64,000 bases of DNA from NCBI GenBank assembly GCA_024867545.1, contig JANFNE010000036.1:434001-498000 (forward strand). Direction: 5' to 3'. This DNA comes from Phytopythium helicoides (taxonomy: Eukaryota > Oomycota > Peronosporomycetes > Pythiales > Pythiaceae). The translations under genes were made by a program, and so were the position numbers. Below are positions 10,345-20,308 of this stretch, piece by piece; position 1 is the first letter of the stretch, and each line of letters starts with the position of its first letter. The notes below the pieces were generated by a model. The model was given only the letters and a program-made list of their open reading frames with translations. It was not told the DNA's origin and did not search any database.

Positions 10345-11564
10345 ATGGCGAGCCTGCTGGGCGCCTTCACGGCGCGGCTGGCGACGTATGTGCACGAGCT
10401 GGAGCAGCTGCAGGCGCGCAACGGCCAGGAGCATGCGTTCCACCCGACATTCTGGATGGAGCAGGCAGACTTTACGCTCGCGCGCGACGTGTTCGTGGCC
10501 GTATGTGCTCCGGTTTGCTGCTGTCCAAGTGACGCAACCGCTCAACTCGTTGCTGCTGCTGCTGCAGGCCGCGGGGTCCATCGGCCACCAGGTGACCAAG
10601 TTCTCACTCGTGTACAGCAAGACGCCGTCGCAGGAGGAGGGCGCGAGCATCTGCAAGGCGCTGGACGAGCCGTGCGAGCAGCTGCTCGCCGCCACCAAGG
10701 TGGCGCTCTTCTGCGGCGCGGGGCCATCGCTCGCGAGCGAGATCATCAACGACTCATTGTATGTGCAATGCCCAGTCGCTGCAGCGTTTGAACATGGTGA
10801 GTGCTAACGGTGTGAATGGATGCGCAGGCGCTTGACCAAGAGTGTACTGGACCTCGGCAAGGCGATCGAGCACGGCGAGTTGGCCAAGGTCCCGCAGCTC
10901 ACAGGCCGCGTGTGGGAGTACTCAGTCTCGCGTGTGTCGAAATCCAACTGCGTCGCGTCCAAGCGCAGCATGCTTCAGGTAATGGCGACCTAGATCGGGT
11001 CTGCTTTTAGCGCAACTAATAACGCGTCGACTTGGCTGCTTCAGTGCATCACCATGCTCAACTCCTACGATCGAGGAACTCAAAGAGTTCCTCGCCGAGC
11101 AAGAGGAGTCGACTGGCGAGGAGGCGCTGGATGCAGTGGAGCAAGATGATGAGTTCGCGTTCGACTCATCGTTGTCCAGCGAAGAGAAGGAGCTCTTCAA
11201 CGCTGGCCTCAAGCTGTTGACCATGACGGTCGCGATTCTCAAGCGCGGTGTGCTCGCCGTCAAGAAGCTTACAATCTCGAACGACCAGGCGCGTTCCTCA
11301 AGTGGACAGCGTCGCTCGAGGTCCGCTATCCTGTCCATCCAGGACGCGGTGGTCGACTTTGGTGCCGCCATGTACCCTCCAGTCGGCGTGGACGAGCTCT
11401 CGGAGGCTGTCAGTGCGCTCGAAGCCGCTGCGTCAGGCATCCTTTCGTGCTTGAAGGAGCAGCCAGAGCTTTCCGAGGCGGACCAGGCAGAGCTCGGCAA
11501 GGGCCAGACGGCCTTTAACCGTCAGGTGGCGGCCGTCAAGGCGCAGATAGCGGCGTCGCAGTAA
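10345..11564 (+). CDS. GCIP/CCNDBP1-like (cyclin-D1-binding protein 1) homologue, frame broken
   Basis: Exons 10345-10500, 10568-10758, 10828-10978 and 11045-11564. The protein keeps the order of human CCNDBP1 blocks: an N-terminal helix with HPTFWMEQADFTLARDVFVA, then TKFSLVYSKTPSQEE, then VWEYSVSRVSKSNCVASKRS, then an acidic middle and a C-terminal block with VVDFGAAMYPP, matching VDDLALSIYPP of the human protein. The family is a helix-loop-helix-related regulator that binds D cyclins; the role here is inferred. In exon 4 the frame slips by one extra base at about 11063-11069, between the CITMLNS and TIEELKEF blocks. A short region at about 11285-11325 also reads better in another frame. 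No in-frame start precedes 10345 apart from a TTG. Confidence 0.68.
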
Positions 11565-11634
11565 CTCGTTCATGCATCTCTTGGCCTTCAACGCTCGGTA
11601 TCTTTCATGTGTAGCTCACATCACATTCCGAATC

Positions 11635-13054
11635 ATGTCCCGCGTGGCGCTGCTGCTGCTCTCCCTGCTGCTCGTCGCCGGACCCTGCAGCCCCGCGGCC
11701 GGCGCCGAATGGGACGCGCCGACGCGCAGCATCCGGCGCCAGCCTCTGCGCGAGCACATGTCCACCAAGACCATGTACGCGGAGCCGACGCGCGAGCAGC
11801 TGCTGCAGGACGCACGCCAAGTGGCCACCGACGGCTGCGAGCCCGCGCAGGTGAACCTCGTGGTGCGCCACGGCACGCGCTTCCCGACGTGGAAGGACAT
11901 CACGCGCATCGGCGTCACGCACGCCAAGCTGCGCGCGCTCGTGCGGTCGCGCTACCCCTCGGCGAGCCCCGACGACATGCCGCCGAACCTCGCGTGGTTG
12001 CTGAGCTGGGAGAACCCGTACCCGATGGAGGACGAGGGCACGCTCGCGCCTACAGGGAGTCGAGGAGCTCATGAACATGGGCGCGAGGGTGCGCGAGCGC
12101 TACTTTCCCCAGCAGCTGTGGCCGCAGTACGATGGCAACGAGTTCAAATTCGAGCACACGTGGAAGCTGCGCACCAAGCAGAGCGCCGAGGCGTTCGCGT
12201 ACGGCTTCTTTGACGGGTGGCAGCCGGTGTATCTGGAGGCTGCGGCCAAGGGCAGCGACCACGTGCTGCGCTTCTACGACAACTGCCCGGCATTCGAGCA
12301 ATCTGTCGACAAGAACAAGTCCGCGACCATCCAGCACGCCAACTACCGGAAGAGCCAAACCATGCGCGAGCAGCTCCGACGGTTTGCTGGAAACTTCGCT
12401 GATCCAATCATCCATGCAGAACGCTTTGTTGATCAAGTAGACCTCGAGGCAGCGTACGCTGGGTGCGCGTTCGACGTGGCAGTTTGGGGGAGGGAAGACC
12501 ATTGGTGTGCGCTGTTTGACGACGAAATGCTGTTGTCGATGGACTACTTTCACGATCTCAAGCATTTCTACAAAAAGGGACACGGGAATGCTGTATCGTT
12601 CGAGATTGCCGCTCCGCTGTTACAAGATATCGTCACAAGCATGAAGAAATTTGCAGCGGGCGAGAGCACTGTTCAAGGGCACTTTCGATTCGCTCACGCT
12701 GAGACCATTTTGCCGCTAGCATCGTTGCTGAATCTGTCTTACTTTGATCGGCATGCAAGTGAGCGCGAAGGCCATTTCCTCGCGGACACTCCGCTTGAAG
12801 TGGCCTTGAAGCGCAAGTTTTCGGGGTCTTCACTCGCACCGTTTGCCGCCAACATCGGGTTTGTTCTGTATCAATGCAAGCCGCACGGACACTTTATGAA
12901 GCCTTACTTCAGGGTGCGCACGCAGCTCAATGAACGCGATGTGCGCTTTCACGAGTGTGGCGATGGCCATGAAATGTGTACTTTGGAGCAGATTGAGACG
13001 ATTTTCCGTCGCTGGCTGCTCGAATACGACTTCCACCTTCAATGTGCTGTTTAG
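11635..13054 (+). CDS. MINPP1: Multiple inositol polyphosphate phosphatase-like histidine acid phosphatase, one frame break
   Basis: A cleavable signal peptide (MSRVALLLLSLLLVAG, then AGA/E) decides the start at 11635; an upstream in-frame ATG at 11572 would bury it. The catalytic RHGTRFPT lies about 85 residues in, and the proton-donor block FRFAHAETI is in the second half; together these define branch-2 histidine phosphatases of the MINPP/phytase group. The predicted role is removal of phosphates from inositol polyphosphates, or of the 3-phosphate of 2,3-bisphosphoglycerate, in the secretory route or outside the cell. The frame is interrupted by one extra G in the GGG at 12055-12057, just before the conserved block that precedes MGARVRERYF; the rest is intact. 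The TAG stop overlaps the stop of the convergent DNAAF1 gene. Confidence 0.82.
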
Positions 13055-14723
13055 ATATAACTGGAGCTGCGTGTATTCAGAGATCTGTAAACAAGTGCTA
13101 GCATGGTTAAGAAGATAGATCCTAATCGAGCTCCTCTACGTTCGTGTGCGATGACGATCCTTCTGACGAAGTCGGCACTGCTGCGCTCTGGTGGTGGAAC
13201 TGGAAGCGTATCTGCACCAGAGTCGCCGTGGGTGGTCGATGGTAAAGGAGCCGGTGGCGGGAGCGTTGGCGAGTCAACTCCAGTTGTCGTCACCAAAGCT
13301 GCTGCTGCTGCTGCTGCTTTAGACGCTTTGAGGGCTTGCACCTTTGCTTGAGCCTTTTCCTTGATAGTATCTGTGTGTGTGGGCGCTGATGGGGGTAGTA
13401 GAGAAGCAGACACTGACACGGGGGCTGGCGGAGGAATCGCGTCAATTCGACTTTCTCCATCTGTCGAATGATCACTGGAGGGTGTAACTTGGAATGAAGC
13501 GTCGACAAATGGGTCACGTGATGAGAAGTTGCCCGAACCCACGGTTGCGCACTGATGAAGGACTTCTAGACGGCGCTGGTCTACGTGACGGGTACTTCTA
13601 TCCTCGATAGCGCCTTCTTGAGACTCTGTACCCTCCGAAGCCTCACTTTCGTCTTGGTTAGATTCGCATGAATTATTAACCGTGGGTGGCAAGAGAACGT
13701 CGTTGCTGTTCACAACCTCTGCCCACCGCTTCTCGCGCTCTTGCTGTAGAAACGCACAGTCCTGCACGGGCACAATGCGCTCGCCGGAAAATGGGTTGAT
13801 TTCCTCTTCATTTTCATTGTTCCCTCCTTGTGCTGGGTTTTCTTCTTTGCTCCTTTTCCGCTGCTCTTCCTCTTCCCGGCGCTTGCGTCTACCCTCGATC
13901 ATCATCTGTTCGAACAATAAAAAGTTGCGGTCGTCGCTCTCTTTCTTCTCACGGCGTATAGCCTCAAGCTCCAGACGCTCGGCCTCCTGTGCAGCCTTCA
14001 AATCTCCGCCACTTTCGTCGAGTGCACGACCCCAGGCATCGACGCGTCGTCTTTCATCTTCGAATACGGGTCGGTCATCAAGGTATTTTAGCTGCCGACA
14101 GCGGTAGATGACGGTCTTTCGATACTGCTTGATCTTCTTGACGACATCGTTCCCCTGCAAGTAAAGCACCTTTAGGCTTGGCATGTTTGCAACCACATCG
14201 ACGATCGCAGGGTCATCGATGCGGTTGCCTTGGATGTCGAGTACGGCGAGGTTAGGAAGCATCAACACGTGCTCTACGTCGGCCGCAGTTGTCAGGTAAT
14301 TGCCCTTGAGTGATAGACTCTTTGGTATGAACGCAATCATTAGTCGTCTGCGAGCAATTAGTACATGCAAAACAAACATACCGTAAGCGTCGATATGTGT
14401 GCGAGGTTCTCGATTGTAGCAATCTGGTTCTGCGAGAGATTGAGTGTGTCAAGTGTCGTCTGCGACTCGAGGTTCTCAATCGTGCGGATGAGATTTTCTT
14501 GCAGGTACAGCGTGCGCAGCTGTGCCTGTTGCTCGAGGCCCTCGATGCGTGCGAGGCCGTTTCCCTCGAGCCAGAGGACCTTGAGTCCCGTGTACTCGTC
14601 CAGGTTTTGGATGCGGCGGAAGCCCTTGTAGTGCAGGTACAGCTTGTCGTTGATGCTCGGCGTGATGTACAGGTCGTGGTCTCTGCAGAGCTTCTTGAGA
14701 ATCGACTTCTCCATGTCCACCAT
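13051..14723 (-). CDS. DNAAF1: Dynein axonemal assembly factor 1 (LRRC50/ODA7) homologue
   Basis: Two exons, 14723-14382 and 14319-13051; choosing the acceptor at 14320 restores an exact leucine-rich repeat across the junction (ISTLT joined to SLSLKGNYL). Five to six SDS22-type LRRs occupy about residues 30-180, followed by the LRR cap with [21 protein letters not shown], diagnostic of DNAAF1. A charged coiled coil and a long disordered tail with a poly-Ala run follow. In animals and Chlamydomonas the family acts in the cytoplasm to preassemble dynein arms, so this gene implies motile flagellated cells such as zoospores. The last ~25 residues may be read-through of little importance. Its stop codon overlaps the MINPP stop by three bases. 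Confidence 0.88.
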
Positions 14724-15060
14724 CGCTGCTGCAGCAAGTTAGGCAAGGTCGCAGGGGTCGCAGGGGTCGCAGGGCTGTAGCGCAGGGGAGTCGAGCAAAA
14801 TGGAACTGTGCGCAAGGGCGAGCTTGATCGCGACTTTTCACATGCGGCGGCTCTTCAACTAGAACTCGGTAGAGTGACATCAGAATAGGAATAGGATGGC
14901 TACATTTTAGGGCTCCATCGTCACTTTCCAAGAAGCATCATGGCGTCTCAAAGCGAGCGTTGCCTCGGTCACGACGCGGCATTTGGAGGTCATCATGGTC
15001 ATTCTGTGGTGCCACCGGATCCTGCAAACAAAGTGTATCCGTAGCTAGCGACACTGTCAT
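14724..15060. other. Upstream region of DNAAF1, no gene seen
   Basis: Contains three direct copies of a GGTCGCAG unit at about 14747-14772 just upstream of the DNAAF1 start. No coding or RNA feature was recognised. Confidence 0.35.
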
Positions 15061-15179
15061 GCTCCACAACAGCCGACAAACCAATCGACATTCACACAAG
15101 TTAAAGCCGTCGCAACCGCAATCGGTTGTTCAACTTCATACACATACACTTGCCTCCCACATCTGCACACTCGTCCAAA

Positions 15180-15290
15180 CTCCAAACTCACACACACACA
15201 ACACTCATTCTCATCAATCTCACACACGCACACTTCCAAGTCATCTCGGCAAATATGTCACGAGTTTGTTTGTTTGTTTGTTTAGGTTCT
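15180..15290. repeat. CA-rich and TTTG simple repeats in aldolase copy 1 3' flank
   Basis: A CACACA-rich stretch and a (GTTT)n run at about 15263-15287 lie downstream of the aldolase stop. The same simple repeats occur in reverse orientation at 19527-19630. Confidence 0.7.
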
Positions 15291-15500
15291 GTTACTGTGG
15301 AGCCGAAGAAGAAGAAGAAAAAAGTATGGCGATCAGGAAACGAGCTCAGTCGATGAGCAACGCGCCAGACAGAGTACACGCTCGCAACGTGCGCACCCGC
15401 GGCAGCCCCAACCCAACCAACTAGCCGCATGCCAGTATCCCCAATAGAAGAAGCATTTCGTGTGAACGAGATGCAATAGGTCACCCCCAAAACAACACGC

Positions 15501-16577
15501 TTACAGCACGTTGCCCGAGTTGAGGTTGCGGTAGGCCTCGTGCAGACGCACGATCATCTCATCCTCCGACTTGCGCACCCACACGCGCGGGTCGTAGTAC
15601 TTCTTGTTGGGCTTGTCCTCGCCCTCCGGGTTGCCGATCTGGCCCTGCAGGTACCCCTTCTTGTCCTCGTAGAACTTGCGCAGGCCGTTCCAGTACGCCC
15701 ACTGCGTGTCCGTGTCAATGTTCATCTTGACCACGCCGTTGCTCACGGCCGTCTGGATCTCCTCGTGGGTCGAGCCCGAGCCGCCGTGGAACACGAAGAA
15801 CACCGGCTTGTCCGTCGCCGTCTTCTTCTCGGCCTTGACGTGCGCCTGGAAGCCGCCCAGGATCTCCGGGTGAAGCTTGACGTTGCCCGGCTTGTACACG
15901 CCGTGCACGTTGCCGAACGCGGCGGCGATCGTGAAGTACGGCGACACCTCCGACAGCTCGTTGTAGGCGTACAGGATGTCCGACGGCTGCGAGTAGAGCG
16001 CGGCGTTGTCGACGTCGCTGTTGTCAACGCCGTCCTCCTCGCCACCCGTGATGCCGAGCTCGATCTCGAGGATGAGGCCCATCTTGGCCATGCGCTTGAA
16101 GTACGTCTTGCTCGTCTGCACGTTCTCCTCGAGCGACTCCTCCGACAGGTCGAGCATGTGCGAGCTCCAGAGCGGCACGCCGTGGGTCGCAAAGTACTCC
16201 TCGTCGGCCGCCAGCATGCCGTCGAACCACGGCAGCAGCTTCTTGGCGCAGTGGTCCGAGTGGAGGATCACGGGGATGCCGTAGTGCTTGGCCATGTGGC
16301 GCACGTGGTACGCGGCCGCGATGGCGCCCTGCACCGACGCGTGCTGGTTCTTGTTGTCGATGCCCTTGCCGGCGAAGAAGGCGGCGCCGCCGTTCGACGT
16401 CTGGATGATGATGGGCGACTTGATGTTGCGCGCGGCCTCCAGCGCGGCGTTCGCCGTGCTCGACGACGTCACGTTCACGGCCGGGATGGCGAAGTTGTGC
16501 TCCTGCGCGTACTTGTACACCTTGATCACGTCCTCGCCGTTGAGCACGCCGGGCTGCACAATGTCCAGGAGGCCCAT
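15501..16577 (-). CDS. FBA: Class II fructose-bisphosphate aldolase, copy 1
   Basis: Intronless, 358 residues, the usual length of E. coli-type class IIa aldolases. Zinc and substrate motifs are present in order: HSDHCAKKLLPW (catalytic Asp and zinc His, about residue 110), LEIELGITGGEEDGV (zinc-region Glu), NVHGVYKPGNVKLHPEIL (zinc His), VFHGGSGS (zinc His and phosphate loop) and NIDTDTQWA. It cleaves fructose-1,6-bisphosphate to dihydroxyacetone phosphate and glyceraldehyde-3-phosphate in glycolysis and gluconeogenesis. The protein is identical to copy 2 and the DNA differs only at scattered, mainly synonymous, sites. Strong GC bias at third positions suggests high expression. A class II enzyme is the form expected in stramenopiles and fungi, not animals. 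Confidence 0.97.
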   Translation of the reverse strand: MGLLDIVQPGVLNGEDVIKVYKYAQEHNFAIPAVNVTSSSTANAALEAARNIKSPIIIQTSNGGAAFFAGKGIDNKNQHASVQGAIAAAYHVRHMAKHYGIPVILHSDHCAKKLLPWFDGMLAADEEYFATHGVPLWSSHMLDLSEESLEENVQTSKTYFKRMAKMGLILEIELGITGGEEDGVDNSDVDNAALYSQPSDILYAYNELSEVSPYFTIAAAFGNVHGVYKPGNVKLHPEILGGFQAHVKAEKKTATDKPVFFVFHGGSGSTHEEIQTAVSNGVVKMNIDTDTQWAYWNGLRKFYEDKKGYLQGQIGNPEGEDKPNKKYYDPRVWVRKSEDEMIVRLHEAYRNLNSGNVL

Positions 16578-16579
16578 GG

Positions 16580-16635
16580 TGGATGGATGGGTGGGTGGGG
16601 AAGAGGGAGGGAGGGAGGGAGGGAGGGAGGGGGAG
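16580..16635. repeat. GGGA/GGAT microsatellite in aldolase copy 1 leader
   Basis: A run of GGAT and GTGG units passes into about seven GGGA units directly upstream of the aldolase start. The same tract, two units shorter, lies before copy 2 (about 18188-18237). It is polypyrimidine on the sense strand, as often seen just upstream of highly expressed genes. Confidence 0.75.
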
Positions 16636-16792
16636 ACTTGTCGGGGCCGAGGGAAGTTTCGGAATGAGCGGCCCTCGGCTCGCGGCGGCGGCGGCGGAGA
16701 TCGGCGCCGGCTAGATCGCGTGCTGACCCGCGAATCTAATCGTTTCGACCCGTTTTAGATAGAGGCTGCTTGGGGTGTCGGGGGCATAGAAG

Positions 16793-18058
16793 TGGGTCTA
16801 ATACTAGATCGGCGGGTCGGCGGGTTTTTATACAAATGTACTGAGCCCACCCGGGTCTGTTCGATCGCGCAAAAGAGCCTTTAGCAATCGATGTGGCGGG
16901 CGGGTCTATAGCCGGTGCACTTCGTCTGCGTCCAGGTGACCCGGGCCGCCGGGTTGCAAGGGAGATGACACGGTCTTGTCACACGTGGTGAATTGAAGAT
17001 CGAAAGCAAAGAAACACAGCGGCGCATTGGTCGCGAGGGACCGAGACAAGGTGACGCGGCGCACGCGGCGCAGCAAGCAAACCGCGGGGCCTGCGAGCGT
17101 GGAGGTCGCTTGGTCGACAACGCCACGCGGGCAGCAAGCGGCGCGAGCAAGCGACCTCTGCGGGAAGATCGGCTCGACGTGGAGGTGGAGGCGGAGGCTC
17201 AAGTCACTGCTTGGCACCAGGCGGAGCACAAGCGCGAGCTTTGTCTGATGGCGCGTCGAGAGCAGCTCGACGCTGACTTGCTGCGCTGCGCTGCGGTATC
17301 GTACGGTGACGTGGTCGAGAGATGCTAGTCGAGAGATGCTAGTGCGTGGCAGCGATGACTGTGGAATTGTGACGAGGAGGGGGCAGAATGCGAGTGCATT
17401 CCCGCTCGAGTGCGTCGCGACCAAAGTTCGCCACTGGGTAAGAAGGCAAGGAGTAGCCCCGACCATCTTTGATGCGCAAGGCTTGAGGTGCAAGCTTTGA
17501 TGAGCATCCGGTGATGCCGTGGAGTGCAGCCTAGAGCGAGGGCTCTTGACCTCCGAGACGCCTGCTCACGCGATTCCACCACTGTAGCTAGCGACAATCG
17601 CAAACTCAGCGGCAGGCAGATACGTCAGCCCTCGCTGCCTTCCCTGGCTATACCAGTGCCTTGACGCCGAAACCCGAGATGATACACCGCATGCTCTCGA
17701 CGAACGAGGCTGCAATGTACGATAGCAACGCTCTCATTTCGCTCGCCTTGACGAAGTTGCGGCTCAAGGTGTTTGCGCTTCTAGCCGAAAACCTCCCTCC
17801 CGCTGCATATTGTTGACGCTCTTGCATCCACAGCGCCCGAAATTCACCCGCGCTCGCAGACCTTGAGCCTCCTTGCAAGTGGCGAGACCGGTCCGGCCTC
17901 GGAGCGCAGAGCGTCGAAGCTCCATCTACTTCGCTGCCTCCGCTCGATCTGCATGCGGCCGCAATGACCGCAAGCCCCCGCGTCATAGCGGCGTGGGCTG
18001 GAATTGATGAGCATCCAGCCACCTGTGCAACGCCTGTCGCTGACGCTCGAGCTCGCTT
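16793..18058. other. Spacer between the two aldolase arms
   Basis: About 1.27 kb of unique sequence separating the divergent aldolase copies. It must hold or border both promoters. A 14-base tandem duplication (GTCGAGAGATGCTA twice) lies at 17314-17341. Open frames here show no recognisable protein; one is a composition-driven extension of the antisense frame over copy 2. No transposase or terminal repeat was seen. Confidence 0.5.
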
Positions 18059-19734
18059 GTCTATGCCCCCGCCACCAAGCAGCCTACTAATAGTATCTAA
18101 AACGGGCGATCTGCCGGCGCCGATCTCCGCCGCCGCCGCCGCGAGCAGAGGGCCGCTCATTCCGAAACTTCCCTCGGCCCCGACAAGTCTCCCCCTCCCT
18201 CCCTCCCTCCCTCTTCCCCACCCACCCATCCATCCACCATGGGCCTCCTGGACATTGTGCAGCCCGGCGTGCTCAACGGCGAGGACGTGATCAAGGTGTA
18301 CAAGTACGCGCAGGAGCACAACTTCGCCATCCCGGCCGTGAACGTGACGTCGTCGAGCACGGCGAACGCTGCGCTGGAGGCCGCGCGCAACATCAAGTCG
18401 CCCATTATCATCCAGACGTCGAACGGCGGCGCCGCCTTCTTCGCCGGCAAGGGTATCGACAACAAGAACCAGCACGCGTCGGTGCAGGGCGCCATCGCGG
18501 CCGCGTACCACGTGCGCCACATGGCCAAGCACTACGGCATCCCCGTGATCCTCCACTCGGACCACTGCGCCAAGAAGCTGCTGCCGTGGTTTGATGGCAT
18601 GCTGGCGGCCGACGAGGAGTACTTTGCGACCCACGGCGTGCCGCTCTGGAGCTCGCACATGCTCGACCTGTCGGAGGAGTCGCTCGAGGAGAACGTGCAG
18701 ACGAGCAAGACGTACTTCAAGCGCATGGCCAAGATGGGCCTCATCCTCGAGATCGAGCTCGGCATCACGGGCGGCGAGGAGGACGGCGTCGACAACAGCG
18801 ACGTCGACAACGCCGCGCTCTACTCGCAGCCGTCGGACATCCTGTACGCCTACAACGAGCTGTCGGAGGTGTCGCCGTACTTCACGATCGCCGCCGCGTT
18901 CGGCAACGTGCACGGCGTGTACAAGCCGGGCAACGTCAAGCTTCACCCGGAGATTCTGGGCGGCTTCCAGGCGCACGTCAAGGCCGAGAAGAAGACGGCG
19001 ACGGACAAGCCGGTGTTCTTCGTGTTCCACGGCGGCTCGGGCTCGACCCACGAGGAGATCCAGACGGCCGTGAGCAACGGTGTGGTCAAGATGAACATTG
19101 ACACGGACACGCAGTGGGCGTACTGGAACGGCCTGCGCAAGTTCTACGAGGACAAGAAGGGGTACCTGCAGGGCCAGATCGGCAACCCGGAGGGCGAGGA
19201 CAAGCCCAACAAGAAGTATTACGACCCGCGCGTGTGGGTGCGCAAGTCGGAGGATGAGATGATCGTGCGTCTGCACGAGGCCTACCGCAACCTCAACTCG
19301 GGCAACGTGCTGTAAGCGTGTTGTTTTGGGGGTGACCTATTGCATCTCGTTCACACGAAATGCTTCTTCTATCGGGGATACTGGCATGCGGCTAGTTGGT
19401 TGGGTTGGGGCTGCCGCGGGTGCGCACGTTGCGAGCGTGTACTCTGTCTGGCGCGCTGCTCGTCGACTGAGCTCGTTTCCTGATCGCCATACTTTTTTCT
19501 TCTTCTTCTTCGGCTCCACAGTAACAGAACCTAAACAAACAAACAAACAAACTCGTGACATATTTGCCGAGATGACTTGGAAGTGTGCGTGTGTGAGATT
19601 GATGAGAATGAGTGTTGTGTGTGTGTGAGTTTGGAGTTTGGACGAGTGTGCAGATGTGGGAGGCAAGTGTATGTGTATGAAGTTGAACAATTTAACTTGT
19701 GTGAATGTCGAATGGTTTGTCGGCTGTTGTGGAG
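18059..19734. repeat. Right arm of large inverted repeat carrying aldolase copy 2
   Basis: Reverse complement of 15061-16792 with very few differences within the gene and only small gaps in the flanks. Similarity ends outward at about 19734 and inward at about 18059. Confidence 0.85.
18239..19315 (+). CDS. FBA: Class II fructose-bisphosphate aldolase, copy 2
   Basis: Encodes the same 358-residue protein as copy 1 with all zinc and phosphate motifs intact. It is divergently oriented, with 1661 bases between the two start codons. Differences from copy 1 visible by eye are mostly third-position changes, for example in the codons for Ala near residue 42 and Ile near residue 53. Near identity of the 5' leader and 3' flank points to a recent inverted duplication or ongoing gene conversion. 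Both copies carry long open frames antisense to the gene, a by-product of the third-position GC bias. Confidence 0.97.
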   Translation: MGLLDIVQPGVLNGEDVIKVYKYAQEHNFAIPAVNVTSSSTANAALEAARNIKSPIIIQTSNGGAAFFAGKGIDNKNQHASVQGAIAAAYHVRHMAKHYGIPVILHSDHCAKKLLPWFDGMLAADEEYFATHGVPLWSSHMLDLSEESLEENVQTSKTYFKRMAKMGLILEIELGITGGEEDGVDNSDVDNAALYSQPSDILYAYNELSEVSPYFTIAAAFGNVHGVYKPGNVKLHPEILGGFQAHVKAEKKTATDKPVFFVFHGGSGSTHEEIQTAVSNGVVKMNIDTDTQWAYWNGLRKFYEDKKGYLQGQIGNPEGEDKPNKKYYDPRVWVRKSEDEMIVRLHEAYRNLNSGNVL

Positions 19735-20308
19735 TACTCTTTGCAATGTAGAGGGACTGCAATCGTCTTCTTGAAAGAGCGATGACGGCAGGATGCAAAT
19801 GATGTGCCGTGATGGATTTCAGGCACCAGCACTCAAAATGTTTCTCTGTTCGTACCTCATGGACCTATCTTCCTGCTGCTGAAAGCACTTAGAGCTCGCT
19901 GGCGCTCGTCGAAGCGCTCGATTGCAACACTCGCCTGGCTGGAACGAACGACGCATTGGCAGGAATCGCCTCTCAAGTCGACGATCTTGAAGTGCTGTCT
20001 GGATAATGAATGAATGTCTCAAGTGTACCTATCCTCTCGATCATAAGCCCTCATACAAACCGCGAGTCAACCAGGCGTCGACTGCAAGTCCTGATGATGC
20101 GTCTTGGCGTGTCACACACCAAAGCGGCCAACACCACGTTCGAAGAAGCTTTGCACCGAAGAAAGGCGGCCGCGCCACTCGTCGAGCTTCCCGCTCCCGC
20201 TCCAGCCGCGCCTCCCCCTCCGCTCCAGCTCCAGCGCCAGCTCCGGCGCCAGCGCCTGCTCCAGCTCCAGCTCCTCCAGGTCGCTAGCTCCAGCCCCAAC
20301 AGGTCGCC
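19316..20308. other. Aldolase 3' flank and SYLF gene upstream region
   Basis: The first ~420 bases are the right end of the inverted repeat. The remainder (19735-20308) has no recognised gene. A repetitive CTCCAGCTCCAGCGCC tract at about 20195-20285 directly precedes the SYLF start and could be 5' leader or a disordered Pro/Ala-rich N-terminal extension. Confidence 0.45.
20195..20285. repeat. GCTCCA/GCGCCA short tandem tract
   Basis: About ninety bases made of repeated CTCCAG, CGCCAG and GCTCCA units, on average six bases long, immediately upstream of the SYLF start codon. Confidence 0.65.

Larger units (their letters stand above)
15061..16792. repeat. Left arm of large inverted repeat carrying aldolase copy 1
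   Basis: Reverse complement of 18059-19734. The match starts at the block CTCCACAACAGCCGACAAAC near 15061. It covers the whole 3' flank, the gene and the 5' leader, and fades near 16792 through a region with small gaps. The left arm has about 22 extra bases near 15115-15137 that the right arm lacks. Boundaries were placed by eye and are accurate to perhaps 20 bases. Confidence 0.85.

Noticed and set aside
11612..11630. Possible oomycete initiator-like sequence (GCTCACATCACATTCC) just upstream of the MINPP start
   Set aside because: It matches the reported oomycete start-site consensus only partly and would leave a leader of under 25 bases. Not strong enough to call.
16676..17630. Open frames on both strands in the aldolase spacer
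   Set aside because: Short, Arg/Ala-rich and overlapping on opposite strands, with no start context, splice signals or recognisable protein features.
17648..19276. 542-codon open frame antisense to aldolase copy 2, and a 375-codon one over copy 1
   Set aside because: Both are explained by the strong third-position GC bias of the aldolase genes, which removes stops on the opposite strand. The products are Arg/Leu/Val/His-rich with no recognisable domain.
15061..19734. Inverted repeat as a transposon with terminal inverted repeats
   Set aside because: The arms consist of the aldolase gene and its flanks, the spacer has no transposase, and no target-site duplication was seen at the outer ends.
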